This document shows positions 41,114-49,330 of a stretch of 64,000 bases of DNA, one piece after another. The notes under the pieces are model-generated. The model worked only from the letters and a program-made list of their open reading frames with translations. It ran no database searches and was not told the origin of the DNA. The position numbers were made by a program, and so were the translations under genes. Within the stretch, counting starts at the first letter, position 1. Each line of letters begins with the position of its first letter. This stretch comes from Acidimicrobiia bacterium (GTDB taxonomy: Bacteria; Actinomycetota; Acidimicrobiia; Acidimicrobiales; Aldehydirespiratoraceae). Location: NCBI GenBank assembly GCA_022821685.1, contig JAJEDD010000044.1, forward strand, positions 1 to 64,000, given 5' to 3'.

Positions 41114-42322
41114 TCAACGACTCCTTTCTCTGACCAGTTCCACGAAGTCCGCCACGCCGATCACCTGAATGCCAAGCTCGCGCCCCCGCCGCGCCTTGCC
41201 CGAGCGCGACATCGGGTCCGCAGCCACCACGAGACCGCAGCGCTTCGTGACCGCGCCCACGACTTCCAGGCCGACGGTGCCAGCCAAGCGCTCCAGTTCC
41301 GAGCGTTCCACAGGTTGACCGTCGACGACGGCGCTGCCCGTGAAGCACACCTTCATGCCTGGCTTGAGGAACCCTTCCGAGCCGGATCCGGATGACGCAC
41401 GGCTTCCTAGTACGCCCTCCAGCAGGTCATCCACTTCGATCTCCAGGGCGGCGGCGACCTGAGCATGAATCCTCCGCTCCTGATCGGACACAATCCCGTC
41501 GGCGAGGATCCGTTCGACGAGCAGATCGAAGTACCGCCGCTGTAGCAACACCCGCTCTCGGTCGCTGATGCGAAGCGCCGAGGCGGTGTCCGACAGCCAA
41601 CTCCTCTCCTGCTCGGACAGCTCCCCATCGTCGAGGCAGCGGTCGAGCGCATCGAGATACAGAGCCTCCGCTTCGCTCACAGTGGGGGGCCACTTCGTCC
41701 TAGCGGCCAGCATGCCCAGCGCTCCCCGCCGGGGAGGCGCTCCCGGTCGGCGCATCGTGAGGCTTCCGGCTGGCCCCGGTGCGCTGCACGACGCCCGCGA
41801 GGCGCCGGCGAGCACACCGGCATCGGCGTGGATGCGCAACAGTTCTGCCGCAACCCGGGCATCGGTCAACGCAGAATGGTTGGGGCCCGATATGCCTGCC
41901 CGTTCCGCGGCCACAGCCAGCTTGTCCCCGGTCAGCCGGTAGGTGCAGACTCCGGTACCGACGTCCAGGCTCATGCCTCTGACCCGTTCGACCTCCTGGC
42001 GCAGCATCCGCAGATCGAAGCTGATGTTGTGCGCGACGAGGATCGCGCCATCGAGGCGGGCCGCGATGTCGGCTGCGACCGACTCGAAGTCTGGGGCGGT
42101 TTCGAGCATCGTCGGGGTGATGCCGTGAATATGCACTGGACCCGGATCCCGGTCGGGTTGCAACAGCGACTCGTACTCGTCGACGACGCTGCCCTCCGAG
42201 ATCGTGACGCACGCGAACTCAACGATCCGATCGCGGCGCGAGAATCCCGTGGTCTCCGTGTCGACCACCGCAAAGCGCCTGTCATCGGTCATCGGGGCCA
42301 CCGTGCTCTTCCGGTTCGGCAT
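41114..42322 (-). CDS. DEDDh exonuclease fused to TerB-like and BRCT domains
   Basis: 402 aa. The N-terminal DnaQ-like 3'-5' exonuclease (~15-175) shows VVDTETTG, HNISFDLRML and HSALTDARVAAELL, so all DEDDh residues are present. The middle (~215-300) is acidic and helical, resembling TerB (DGELSEQERSWL, DGIVSDQERRIH). The C-terminus (~318-400) is a BRCT domain (KVCFTGSAVV, GLVVAADPMSRSGKARRG). A role in DNA repair or nucleic-acid processing is likely. AAAGGAG lies upstream of the ATG. It is followed without gap by the ion channel gene. Confidence 0.85.
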   Translation of the reverse strand: MPNRKSTVAPMTDDRRFAVVDTETTGFSRRDRIVEFACVTISEGSVVDEYESLLQPDRDPGPVHIHGITPTMLETAPDFESVAADIAARLDGAILVAHNISFDLRMLRQEVERVRGMSLDVGTGVCTYRLTGDKLAVAAERAGISGPNHSALTDARVAAELLRIHADAGVLAGASRASCSAPGPAGSLTMRRPGAPPRRGALGMLAARTKWPPTVSEAEALYLDALDRCLDDGELSEQERSWLSDTASALRISDRERVLLQRRYFDLLVERILADGIVSDQERRIHAQVAAALEIEVDDLLEGVLGSRASSGSGSEGFLKPGMKVCFTGSAVVDGQPVERSELERLAGTVGLEVVGAVTKRCGLVVAADPMSRSGKARRGRELGIQVIGVADFVELVRERSR

Positions 42323-42455
42323 CGTCTGCTCCTTTGCTTGAGGGCGGACGCGATCACGGACGCCCTGCGGAGTCCGTCATCTGCTTGTCGCAGTCTTCCG
42401 AGTGGGTGTGACAGTCGCCTCTGATGGGGGCGGCCATCTGAACTGCGGCGGGGCG

Positions 42456-42461
42456 TAGGCT
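42456..42461 (+). promoter_or_regulatory. -10 box of the aconitase gene, leaderless type
   Basis: TAGGCT followed after 6 nt by ATG 42468. Confidence 0.5.
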
Positions 42462-42467
42462 TGCTGG

Positions 42468-44795
42468 ATGGCTGTGTTTGCTAGTACTCCGGTGGAGCTG
42501 GTCGAGGGTGTCTACGCCACCTTGGACGAGCGGGTGGGGCGGGCCCGGCAGCGTTTCGGGCGACCGCTGACGCTGGCCGAGAAGATCCTGGTCAACCATC
42601 TCGATCCGTCGGAGACCGGGGTGCCCGAGCGGGGCGTGTCGTATGTGGATCTGCGGCCCGACCGGGTGGCCATGCAGGACGCCACCGCCCAGATGGCCTG
42701 GCTGCAGTTCATGACCGCCGGGCTCGACGAGGTGCAGGTGCCCACCACCACCCACTGCGACCACCTCATCACCGCCCGCCGCGACGCCCGGCGCGACCTG
42801 CTGGCCGCGCTGGAGGGCAACGACGAGGTGTACGAGTTCCTGCGCAGCGTGTCGGCCCGCTACGGCGCCGGGTTCTGGAAGCCCGGATCGGGCATCATCC
42901 ACCAGGTCGTGCTGGAGAACTACGCCTTCTGCGGCGGGATGATGATCGGCACCGACAGCCACACCCCCAACGCCGGCGGGCTGGCCATGGTGGCGGTGGG
43001 CGTGGGCGGCGCCGACGCGGTCGACGTGATGACCGGATTCCCATGGAACGTGCGCTGGCCCAAGCTCATCGGCGTGCGCCTCACCGGCGCCCTCAGCGGC
43101 TGGTCGTCGCCCAAGGACGTGATCCTCAAAGTGGCCGACATCCTCACCGCCGCCGGCGGCACCGGCGCCATCGTGGAGTACTTCGGGCCGGGGGCCCGCT
43201 CGCTCAGCGCCACCGGCAAGGCCACCATCTGCAACATGGGCGCCGAGATCGGGGCCACCACCTCCATCTTCGACTACGACGAGTCGATGGGCCGCTACCT
43301 GCGGGCCACCGGCCGCGCCGACGCGGCCGACCTGGCCGCCGCGGCGGCCGACCATCTCTGCGGCGACCCCGAGACCGAGGCCGACCCCGAGCGCTTCTAC
43401 GACCGGGTGGTGGAGATCGACCTCGACGCCCTCGGACCCCACATCAACGGCCCCCACACCCCGGACCTGGCCCGGGAGGTCGCCGACCTCGGCGAGGAGG
43501 CCCGGCAGAACCGGTGGCCGCTGGACATAAGCGCCGCCCTCATCGGCAGCTGCACAAACTCGTCGTACGAGGACATCACCCGGGCCGCCTCCATCGCCCG
43601 CGACGCGGCAGGCAAGGGCCTGCGGGCACGCACCCGGCTACTGGTGACCCCCGGCTCCGAGCAGATCCGCTCCACCATCGTGCGCGACGGCCTGATGGAC
43701 GACTTCGAGGCTCTCGGGGCGACCGTTCTGGCCAACGCCTGCGGACCCTGCATCGGCCAGTGGGACCGCTCCGACGAGGAGGGCCACACGCCGGGGCAGC
43801 CCAACGTGATCGTCACCTCCTACAACCGCAACTTTCCCAAGCGCAACGACGGCGACGCCGCCACCCTGGCCTTCGTGACCTCGCCCGAGACCGTGATCGC
43901 GCTGGCCCTCGCCGGCACCGTCGACTTCGACCCGATCGCCGGCACCCTCACCAACGACGACGGCGAGCCGGTGGCGCTGGCCGAGCCGTCGGGGGTGGAG
44001 CTTCCCCCCGACGGATTCGACCCCGGCGAGGACACGTTCGTGGCGCCGCCCGCCGACGGCTCGGTTGTCGAGGTCCGGGTCTCGCCCGACTCGGAGCGCC
44101 TCCAGCTGTTGGAGCCGTTCGCCCCCTGGGACGGCCGCGACTACGAGGATCTGCCCGTCATCGCCAAGGCCAAGGGCAAGTGCACCACCGACCACATCTC
44201 GGCGGCCGGTCCCTGGCTGCGCTACCGGGGCCACCTGGAGAACATCTCGGGCAACCTCTACCTGGGGGTGGTCAACGGGTTCGGCGGCAACGGAGCGGCC
44301 AGCGCCCCCGGCGGCGACGGCTACGAGACCGGCCACGGCAAGAACCAGATCACCGGCGAGGTCCAGCCCCTGCCCGACATCGCCCGCGAGTACCACCAAG
44401 CCGGCCTGCGCTGGGTGTTCATCGGCGACTCCAACACCGGCGAGGGATCGAGCCGGGAGCACGCCGCCATGGAGCCCCGCTTCCGGGGCTGCGCCGTGGT
44501 CCTGTCCCGCAGCTTCGCCCGAATCCACGAGACCAACCTCAAGAAGCAGGGCGTGCTGGCGCTGACGTTCGCCGATCCGGCCGACTACGACCGCATCGGC
44601 GAAGACGACCGGATCGCGGTGCGGGGCCTGGCCGACCTGGCCCCGGATCAACCGGTGACGGTGGAGGTAACCGCGCTCGGCGGTGCCACATGGGCCTTCA
44701 AGGCGCGCCACACCCTCAGCGATGAGCAGATCGAGTGGTTCCGAGCCGGCAGCGCGCTGAACATCATCCGCAGCCGCGCCGGCCAACCGGCCTGA
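42468..44795 (+). CDS. acn: Aconitate hydratase
   Basis: TCA-cycle enzyme that interconverts citrate and isocitrate; 775 aa, the length of the mitochondrial-type bacterial aconitases. [4Fe-4S] ligands are seen in [10 protein letters not shown] (~363) and [11 protein letters not shown] (~426). [11 protein letters not shown] and the C-terminal swivel-domain motif [15 protein letters not shown] are present. It is followed by a carboxyltransferase and citrate synthase on the same strand, giving a small central-carbon cluster. Confidence 0.95.
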   Translation: MAVFASTPVELVEGVYATLDERVGRARQRFGRPLTLAEKILVNHLDPSETGVPERGVSYVDLRPDRVAMQDATAQMAWLQFMTAGLDEVQVPTTTHCDHLITARRDARRDLLAALEGNDEVYEFLRSVSARYGAGFWKPGSGIIHQVVLENYAFCGGMMIGTDSHTPNAGGLAMVAVGVGGADAVDVMTGFPWNVRWPKLIGVRLTGALSGWSSPKDVILKVADILTAAGGTGAIVEYFGPGARSLSATGKATICNMGAEIGATTSIFDYDESMGRYLRATGRADAADLAAAAADHLCGDPETEADPERFYDRVVEIDLDALGPHINGPHTPDLAREVADLGEEARQNRWPLDISAALIGSCTNSSYEDITRAASIARDAAGKGLRARTRLLVTPGSEQIRSTIVRDGLMDDFEALGATVLANACGPCIGQWDRSDEEGHTPGQPNVIVTSYNRNFPKRNDGDAATLAFVTSPETVIALALAGTVDFDPIAGTLTNDDGEPVALAEPSGVELPPDGFDPGEDTFVAPPADGSVVEVRVSPDSERLQLLEPFAPWDGRDYEDLPVIAKAKGKCTTDHISAAGPWLRYRGHLENISGNLYLGVVNGFGGNGAASAPGGDGYETGHGKNQITGEVQPLPDIAREYHQAGLRWVFIGDSNTGEGSSREHAAMEPRFRGCAVVLSRSFARIHETNLKKQGVLALTFADPADYDRIGEDDRIAVRGLADLAPDQPVTVEVTALGGATWAFKARHTLSDEQIEWFRAGSALNIIRSRAGQPA

Positions 44796-44828
44796 ATCCG
44801 TCCACCGCCACCAGCCACCGCCGCCCTG

Positions 44829-44925
44829 ACCGGCGTTCGGCTGCGAGAGTGCAACGGCCCGAGTCCGGCAGTCCCGGCCACCCCGACCGGCGCCTCGCAC
44901 CGGCGTTCGGGACGCGGCTGCCTAC
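44829..44925. repeat. 70-bp-spaced direct repeat between aconitase and carboxyltransferase genes
   Basis: ACCGGCGTTCGG at 44829 recurs at 44899, a 70-bp step, with weaker similarity around it. The second copy ends near ATG 44927. Confidence 0.55.
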
Positions 44926-44926
44926 C

Positions 44927-46303
44927 ATGAGCGGCGTGTCAGTGGCCTCCCCCGCAACCCAGGTGAGCTTGAGGGCCGGATCATCCGGGTTCGTGCGCAG
45001 CCGGGTGGCGAGCCTCGGCAGCCGCCGCGTGGTCGAGATAGACGCCCGCGGTGCCACCGACGACCGCAGCGGCGCGCTGGCACCGGCCGACGGGCAGAGC
45101 ATGGCCGCAGCCGCCCGCCTGGCCCGCACCCAGCGCCTGCCGGTGCTGCTGAGGCTGGCCTCCTCGGGCGCCGACCTCAACGAGGGAGTGGATGCCCTGC
45201 ACGGCTGGGCCACCGCGGCCACCGAGCTGGCCCGCTGCTCGGGGGTGGTGCCGGTGATCGTGATCGCGGCCGGTCCCAACGTCTCGGGCCCGGCCCTGCT
45301 GCTGGGGCTGGCCGACTTCGTGGTGATGACCGCCGACGCCTACGCCTTCGTGGTCGGGCCGCGGATGGTGGAGCACTTCACCGGACTGCCCGTCGACCGC
45401 GCCGATCTGGGCGGCGCCGAGACCCACGCCGTGCGGTCCGGGGTGGCGAGCTTTGTGGTGGCCACCGAATCCGAGGCTGACGACACCGCGGCCGAGCTGC
45501 TCGGCTACCTCCCCGACAGCAACGACTCCGACCCGCCCGGCCGGGCCTGCGGCGACCCCGCCCACCGGGCCGTGCCCGAGGCTTTCGACGCGCTGCCGGC
45601 CGAGTCGGGCGGGAGCTACGATGTGCGCGACGTGCTCACCGCCGTCGCCGACCACGGCGATCTGCTGGAGCCTCATCCGTTCTGGGGCGCCAACCTGGTC
45701 ACCGCCTTCGCCTGCTTCGGCGGGCGACCGGTGGGGATCGTCGCCAACCAGCCCCAATCGCTGGCCGGCACGCTCGACATCACCGCGTCGCGCAAGGGCG
45801 CCCGCTTCGTGGCGTTCTGCGACGCCTTCAACCTTCCACTGGTCACCTTCGTCGACACCTCCGGCTTCTATCCGGGCAAGGACCTGGAGTGGCGGGGCAT
45901 GATCCGCTACGGCGCCCAGATGGCCTTCGCCTACGCCCGGGCCACCGTGCCACGGGTCAACGTCACCCTGCGCAAGTCCTACGGCGGCGCCTACATCGTG
46001 ATGGACTCCAAGACGATGGGCAACGACATCGCCCTGGCCTGGCCCACCGCGGAGATCGCGGTGATGGGGGCCAAGGGCGCGGTGGAGATCCTGCACCGCT
46101 CGGCAGCAGACGACGAACGGGCCGAGCTGGAGACGGCCTACGAGCAGCGTCTGCTCAACCCCTACATCGCGGCCGAGCGCGGCGCCATCGACGCGGTGGT
46201 CGAGCCGGCCGACACCCGCCAGGAAATCTGCGCCGCCCTCGAGATGCTCGCCGCCAAGCGCGAGCGCCTGCCCGAGCGCCGCCACGACAACGCTCCCCTG
46301 TAA
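44927..46303 (+). CDS. Acyl-CoA carboxylase carboxyltransferase-domain protein
   Basis: 458 aa, carboxyl transferase superfamily (AccD/PccB-like). The N-terminal half has a weak crotonase-like fold (VVPVIVIAAGPNVSGPALLLG). The C-terminal half carries VDTSGFYPGKDLEWRGMI, VTLRKSYGGAYIVMDSK and WPTAEIAVMGAKGAVEI, matching acetyl/propionyl-CoA carboxylase beta subunits. Probably transfers CO2 from carboxybiotin to an acyl-CoA. No biotin carboxylase gene lies in the window. Location between aconitase and citrate synthase is unusual. Confidence 0.85.
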   Translation: MSGVSVASPATQVSLRAGSSGFVRSRVASLGSRRVVEIDARGATDDRSGALAPADGQSMAAAARLARTQRLPVLLRLASSGADLNEGVDALHGWATAATELARCSGVVPVIVIAAGPNVSGPALLLGLADFVVMTADAYAFVVGPRMVEHFTGLPVDRADLGGAETHAVRSGVASFVVATESEADDTAAELLGYLPDSNDSDPPGRACGDPAHRAVPEAFDALPAESGGSYDVRDVLTAVADHGDLLEPHPFWGANLVTAFACFGGRPVGIVANQPQSLAGTLDITASRKGARFVAFCDAFNLPLVTFVDTSGFYPGKDLEWRGMIRYGAQMAFAYARATVPRVNVTLRKSYGGAYIVMDSKTMGNDIALAWPTAEIAVMGAKGAVEILHRSAADDERAELETAYEQRLLNPYIAAERGAIDAVVEPADTRQEICAALEMLAAKRERLPERRHDNAPL

Positions 46304-46306
46304 TCT
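46301..46306 (+). promoter_or_regulatory. -10 box of the citrate synthase gene, leaderless type
   Basis: TAATCT (its TAA is the stop of the previous gene) followed after 8 nt by ATG 46315. Confidence 0.45.
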
Positions 46307-46314
46307 GTTCTGCG

Positions 46315-47580
46315 ATGGAGGAGAGCGTCACCCTCACCGACAACCGCACGGGCCGCTCCATCGAGATCCCCATCGTCGGCGGCGGCGTCGATGCGGGGGC
46401 CTGGCGCAAGCTCCTCGGAGGGATCTGGTTCAACGATCCCGGCATGGCCACCACCGCGGTCACCTCCAGCGCGGTGGCCGAGATAGACGGCGAGGCCGGC
46501 ATTCTGCGCTACCGGGGCTATCCCATCGAGCAGCTGGCCGAGCGCAGCACCTTCCCGGAAGTCGCCTACCTGCTGGTGTACGGGGAGCTGCCCACCGGGG
46601 CCCAGCTCGACGAGTGGACCTTCGAGATCACCCGCCACACATTCATCCACGAGAACTTCCGCAAGCGCATCTACGACGCCTTCCACTACGACGCCCATCC
46701 GATGGGGCTGCTGGTGTCGGGGGTGGCCGGTCTGTCGACCTTCTATCCCGAGGCCAAGGACATCTTCGACCCCGACAACCGCCGGGCCCAGATCGTGCGG
46801 CTGATCGCCAAGATGCCCACCCTGGCCGCGGCGGCCTACCGGTTCTCGCGGGGGCTGCCGTTCCAGTTCCCCGAGAACGCCGACGACTACCCCACCCGCT
46901 TCCTGAAGATGATGTTCGATGTCGGCGGCGACTACGAGCCCGATCCGCCCCTGGTGCAGGCCATGCGGGTGCTGTTCATCCTGCACGCCGACCACGGCCA
47001 GAACTGCTCCACCACCGCCACCCGGGTGGTGGGGTCGAGCCACGCCGACCCCTACACCGCCATCGCAGCGGGCTGCGCCGCCCTCTACGGGCCGCTGCAC
47101 GGCGGAGCGAACGAGGCCGTGATCGACATGCTGACCCAGATCGGCTCCTACGACGAGGTGGACGGCTTCATCGCCGAGGTCAAGGCGGGCAAGCACCGGC
47201 TGATGGGCTTCGGTCACCGGGTGTACAAGAACTACGACCCGAGGGCGATGATCATCAAGGCGGCCGCCCACGATGTGTTCAAGGTGATCGGCAAGAACCC
47301 GCTGCTCGACATCGCCCTGAAACTCGAAGAGGTCGCACTGGCCGACGACTATTTCGTCAGCCGGCGCCTGTACCCGAACGTGGACTTCTACTCGGGCCTG
47401 ATCTACCAGGCTCTGGGCTTTCCCACCAACATGTTCACCGTGCTGTTCGCCATCGGCCGCACACCGGGCTGGCTGGCCCACTGGAACGAGATGGTCGAGC
47501 AGAAGTCCCGCATCTACCGGCCCCGCCAGATCTACACCGGTGCCCCCAAGCGCGACTACGTCCCAATGAAGGACCGCTAG
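46315..47580 (+). CDS. gltA: Citrate synthase
   Basis: Condenses acetyl-CoA and oxaloacetate; 421 aa. Active-site segments: LHADHGQNCSTT (His), GPLHGGANEAV (His), FGHRVYKNYDPRA and VDFYSGLIYQALG (Asp). EIDGEAGILRYRGYPIEQLA is the typical N-terminal signature. Has its own predicted leaderless promoter overlapping the stop of the carboxyltransferase gene. Confidence 0.95.
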   Translation: MEESVTLTDNRTGRSIEIPIVGGGVDAGAWRKLLGGIWFNDPGMATTAVTSSAVAEIDGEAGILRYRGYPIEQLAERSTFPEVAYLLVYGELPTGAQLDEWTFEITRHTFIHENFRKRIYDAFHYDAHPMGLLVSGVAGLSTFYPEAKDIFDPDNRRAQIVRLIAKMPTLAAAAYRFSRGLPFQFPENADDYPTRFLKMMFDVGGDYEPDPPLVQAMRVLFILHADHGQNCSTTATRVVGSSHADPYTAIAAGCAALYGPLHGGANEAVIDMLTQIGSYDEVDGFIAEVKAGKHRLMGFGHRVYKNYDPRAMIIKAAAHDVFKVIGKNPLLDIALKLEEVALADDYFVSRRLYPNVDFYSGLIYQALGFPTNMFTVLFAIGRTPGWLAHWNEMVEQKSRIYRPRQIYTGAPKRDYVPMKDR

Positions 47581-47643
47581 CCGGGACAGCATCACGCCAT
47601 CGCGGGATTCAGCCCCGCGGACACGGCCCAGCCGGTCGTCGAG

Positions 47644-48627
47644 CTAGCCGGGATTGATGTCGAGGACGATCTTTCCGGCGTTGAGGTTGGCCTCCATGCG
47701 CTCGTGGGCGGCGGGCGCGTCGGCCAGCGGGAAGCGGCTGTCGATCACGGGGGCCATCGCCCCGGCCGCGACATGGGGCAGCATCTCGGCCGCGAACTGG
47801 CGGGTTACGGCGATCTTCTCCTCGATGGGCCGGGCCCGCAGGGTGGTGCCGATCAGGGCGGCCCGCTTGGCCATCAGCGCAGCCAGGTTGAACGGCACCG
47901 GTCCGCCGGCCATGGTGGCGACCTGGATGATGCGCCCGTTGGTGCGCAGGCACGACACGTTGCGGGGCAGGTAGTCGCCCCCGATCACGTCGAGGACCAC
48001 GTCCACGCCGGCGCCGCCGGTGGCCGAGGCGACGGCATCGGTGAAGTCTTCGGAGGCGTAGTCGATCACTGCGTCCGCGCCGAGCGCCTCGCAGACGTGA
48101 TGCTTGCCCACCGACGCGGTGACCGCGATGCGGGCCCCCATGGCCTTGGCGATCTGTATGGCGGCGGTGCCCACTCCTGAGGCGCCGGCGTGCACCAGCG
48201 CCCACCGCCCGGTGGTGAGCCCGCCCTGGCGCACCAGCGCGTCCCAGGCGGTGATGTACACCTCACAGAAGGCGCCGGCCGCGTCCAGCCCCAGGGCGGC
48301 GGGCACGGCCATGGCCTGGCGCTCATGCACCGCGACCCGCTCGGCGTAGCCGCCGCCGCCGACGATCCCCATGACCGGGTCGCCGACGGCGTGCTCGACC
48401 ACCCGCTCGCCGACGGCCACCACCCGCCCCGCGAACTCGAGGCCCGGAATCTCATGGTCGGCGGGCGGGCCGGGGTACAGGCCCCGCCGCTGCAGCGTGT
48501 CGGCCCGGTTCAGTGCCGAGGTAACCACATCGACCAGAACCTCCTCAGGGCCAACCGCGGGCTCGGGCACGTCTCGCACCTGCAGCACCTCGGGACCGCC
48601 GTGGGCGGTGATCACTACGGCTCGCAT
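47644..48627 (-). CDS. NAD(P)H:quinone oxidoreductase, zinc-independent MDR family
   Basis: 327 aa from ATG 48627, which has GGAG upstream; an in-frame TTG 12 nt earlier is less likely. Features: MRAVVITAHGGPEVLQ, GLEFAGRVVAVGE, VHAGASGVGTAAIQIAKAMGA (NADPH fold) and VLDVIGGDYLPRN. Typical PIG3/QOR-type enzyme without zinc cysteines. It ends a same-strand run with chorismate mutase and a 62-aa ORF. Confidence 0.87.
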   Translation of the reverse strand: MRAVVITAHGGPEVLQVRDVPEPAVGPEEVLVDVVTSALNRADTLQRRGLYPGPPADHEIPGLEFAGRVVAVGERVVEHAVGDPVMGIVGGGGYAERVAVHERQAMAVPAALGLDAAGAFCEVYITAWDALVRQGGLTTGRWALVHAGASGVGTAAIQIAKAMGARIAVTASVGKHHVCEALGADAVIDYASEDFTDAVASATGGAGVDVVLDVIGGDYLPRNVSCLRTNGRIIQVATMAGGPVPFNLAALMAKRAALIGTTLRARPIEEKIAVTRQFAAEMLPHVAAGAMAPVIDSRFPLADAPAAHERMEANLNAGKIVLDINPG

Positions 48628-48645
48628 GGTGGTCTCCAATCAGGA

Positions 48646-48834
48646 TCAGGATTGGTGGTCTGTGTACTGGTGGTGCAGGCGCACCGAGGCCGGGTAGGGA
48701 GACAGGTCGGGGATGTCACCGGCGCGGTTGCGCGGCTTCATCGACTCCCAGAAGTCGAGGGTGGCGATCTCGGGACGGTGCTCGGTGATCCGGGCCAGTG
48801 CCTCGGGCGTGCCCGGCGGGCTGGTCCCGACCAC
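48646..48834 (-). CDS. Small 62-aa ORF in frame with the chorismate mutase gene
   Basis: Starts at GTG 48834, 12 nt after the chorismate mutase TGA and in the same frame. It ends 18 nt before the quinone oxidoreductase start. Third codon positions are strongly G/C and composition (FWESMKPRNRAGDIPDLS) looks protein-like. No ribosome-binding site. It could be a real small protein or a C-terminal extension cut off by a TGA. Family not recognised. Confidence 0.4.
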   Translation of the reverse strand: MVGTSPPGTPEALARITEHRPEIATLDFWESMKPRNRAGDIPDLSPYPASVRLHHQYTDHQS

Positions 48835-48846
48835 AGCCGGCGCGCC

Positions 48847-49152
48847 TCAGCTATCCGCGGCGTCGCTGCGAGCCAGCTCGTGCTCACGTCTCACCTCGGC
48901 GAACACGAGCCGCAGGAACTTCTCGCTGAAAGCGGGGTCGAGGTCGACGGAAACGGCCACTTCCCGCAGCCGGACGATCTGCTCCGCCTCGCGTTGGGGG
49001 TCCGCGGCCGGCAGCCCGACGCGGGCCTTGTAGATCCCGACCTGCCTGGTGATCTTGAACCTCTCGCCCAGCAGCATCACCAGCGAGGCGTCGATGTCGT
49101 CGATGCTAGACCGGTAGCCGGCCAGCGTCTCGTCCCCGGCACCCGCACTCAC
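48847..49152 (-). CDS. Chorismate mutase type II domain protein
   Basis: 101 aa from GTG 49152. A short three-helix AroQ-type domain: YRSSIDDIDASLVMLLGERF, KITRQVGIYKARVGLPAADP, REAEQIVRLREVA and a third helix. Catalyses chorismate to prephenate in Phe/Tyr synthesis, if active. The open frame continues to 49242, but that part lies in an interspersed repeat. TAGCTT sits 8 nt before GTG 49152 and supports the shorter start. The small ORF downstream is in frame after the TGA. Confidence 0.8.
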   Translation of the reverse strand: MSAGAGDETLAGYRSSIDDIDASLVMLLGERFKITRQVGIYKARVGLPAADPQREAEQIVRLREVAVSVDLDPAFSEKFLRLVFAEVRREHELARSDAADS

Positions 49153-49160
49153 AGCCAGCC

Positions 49161-49166
49161 AAGCTA
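49161..49166 (-). promoter_or_regulatory. -10 box of the chorismate mutase gene, leaderless type
   Basis: TAGCTT on the minus strand with an 8-nt gap to GTG 49152; this decides the start. Confidence 0.45.
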
Positions 49167-49201
49167 TCGCCAGCGAGCCGACGACGGCTCTTTTGGAGGG
49201 C

Positions 49202-49330
49202 GCGCAAATAGGTGAGAGCCAGTCGCGTCGCAGCGGGGTCATTCCCGCTCTTGTTCGCTGCGCTCACGGGCCGCTCGGGCCACGGCCTCGCCCGTATGGG
49301 CCGGAATCGCTCACCTATTCGCTCGGCCTC
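49202..49330 (+). repeat. 129-bp interspersed element with inverted ends, copy C
   Basis: Begins GCGCAAATAGGTGAGAG and ends CTCACCTATTCGCTCGGCCTC, abutting the stop codon of the HNH gene (TAA at 49331-49333 on the minus strand). Same length as copies A and D. Confidence 0.92.
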
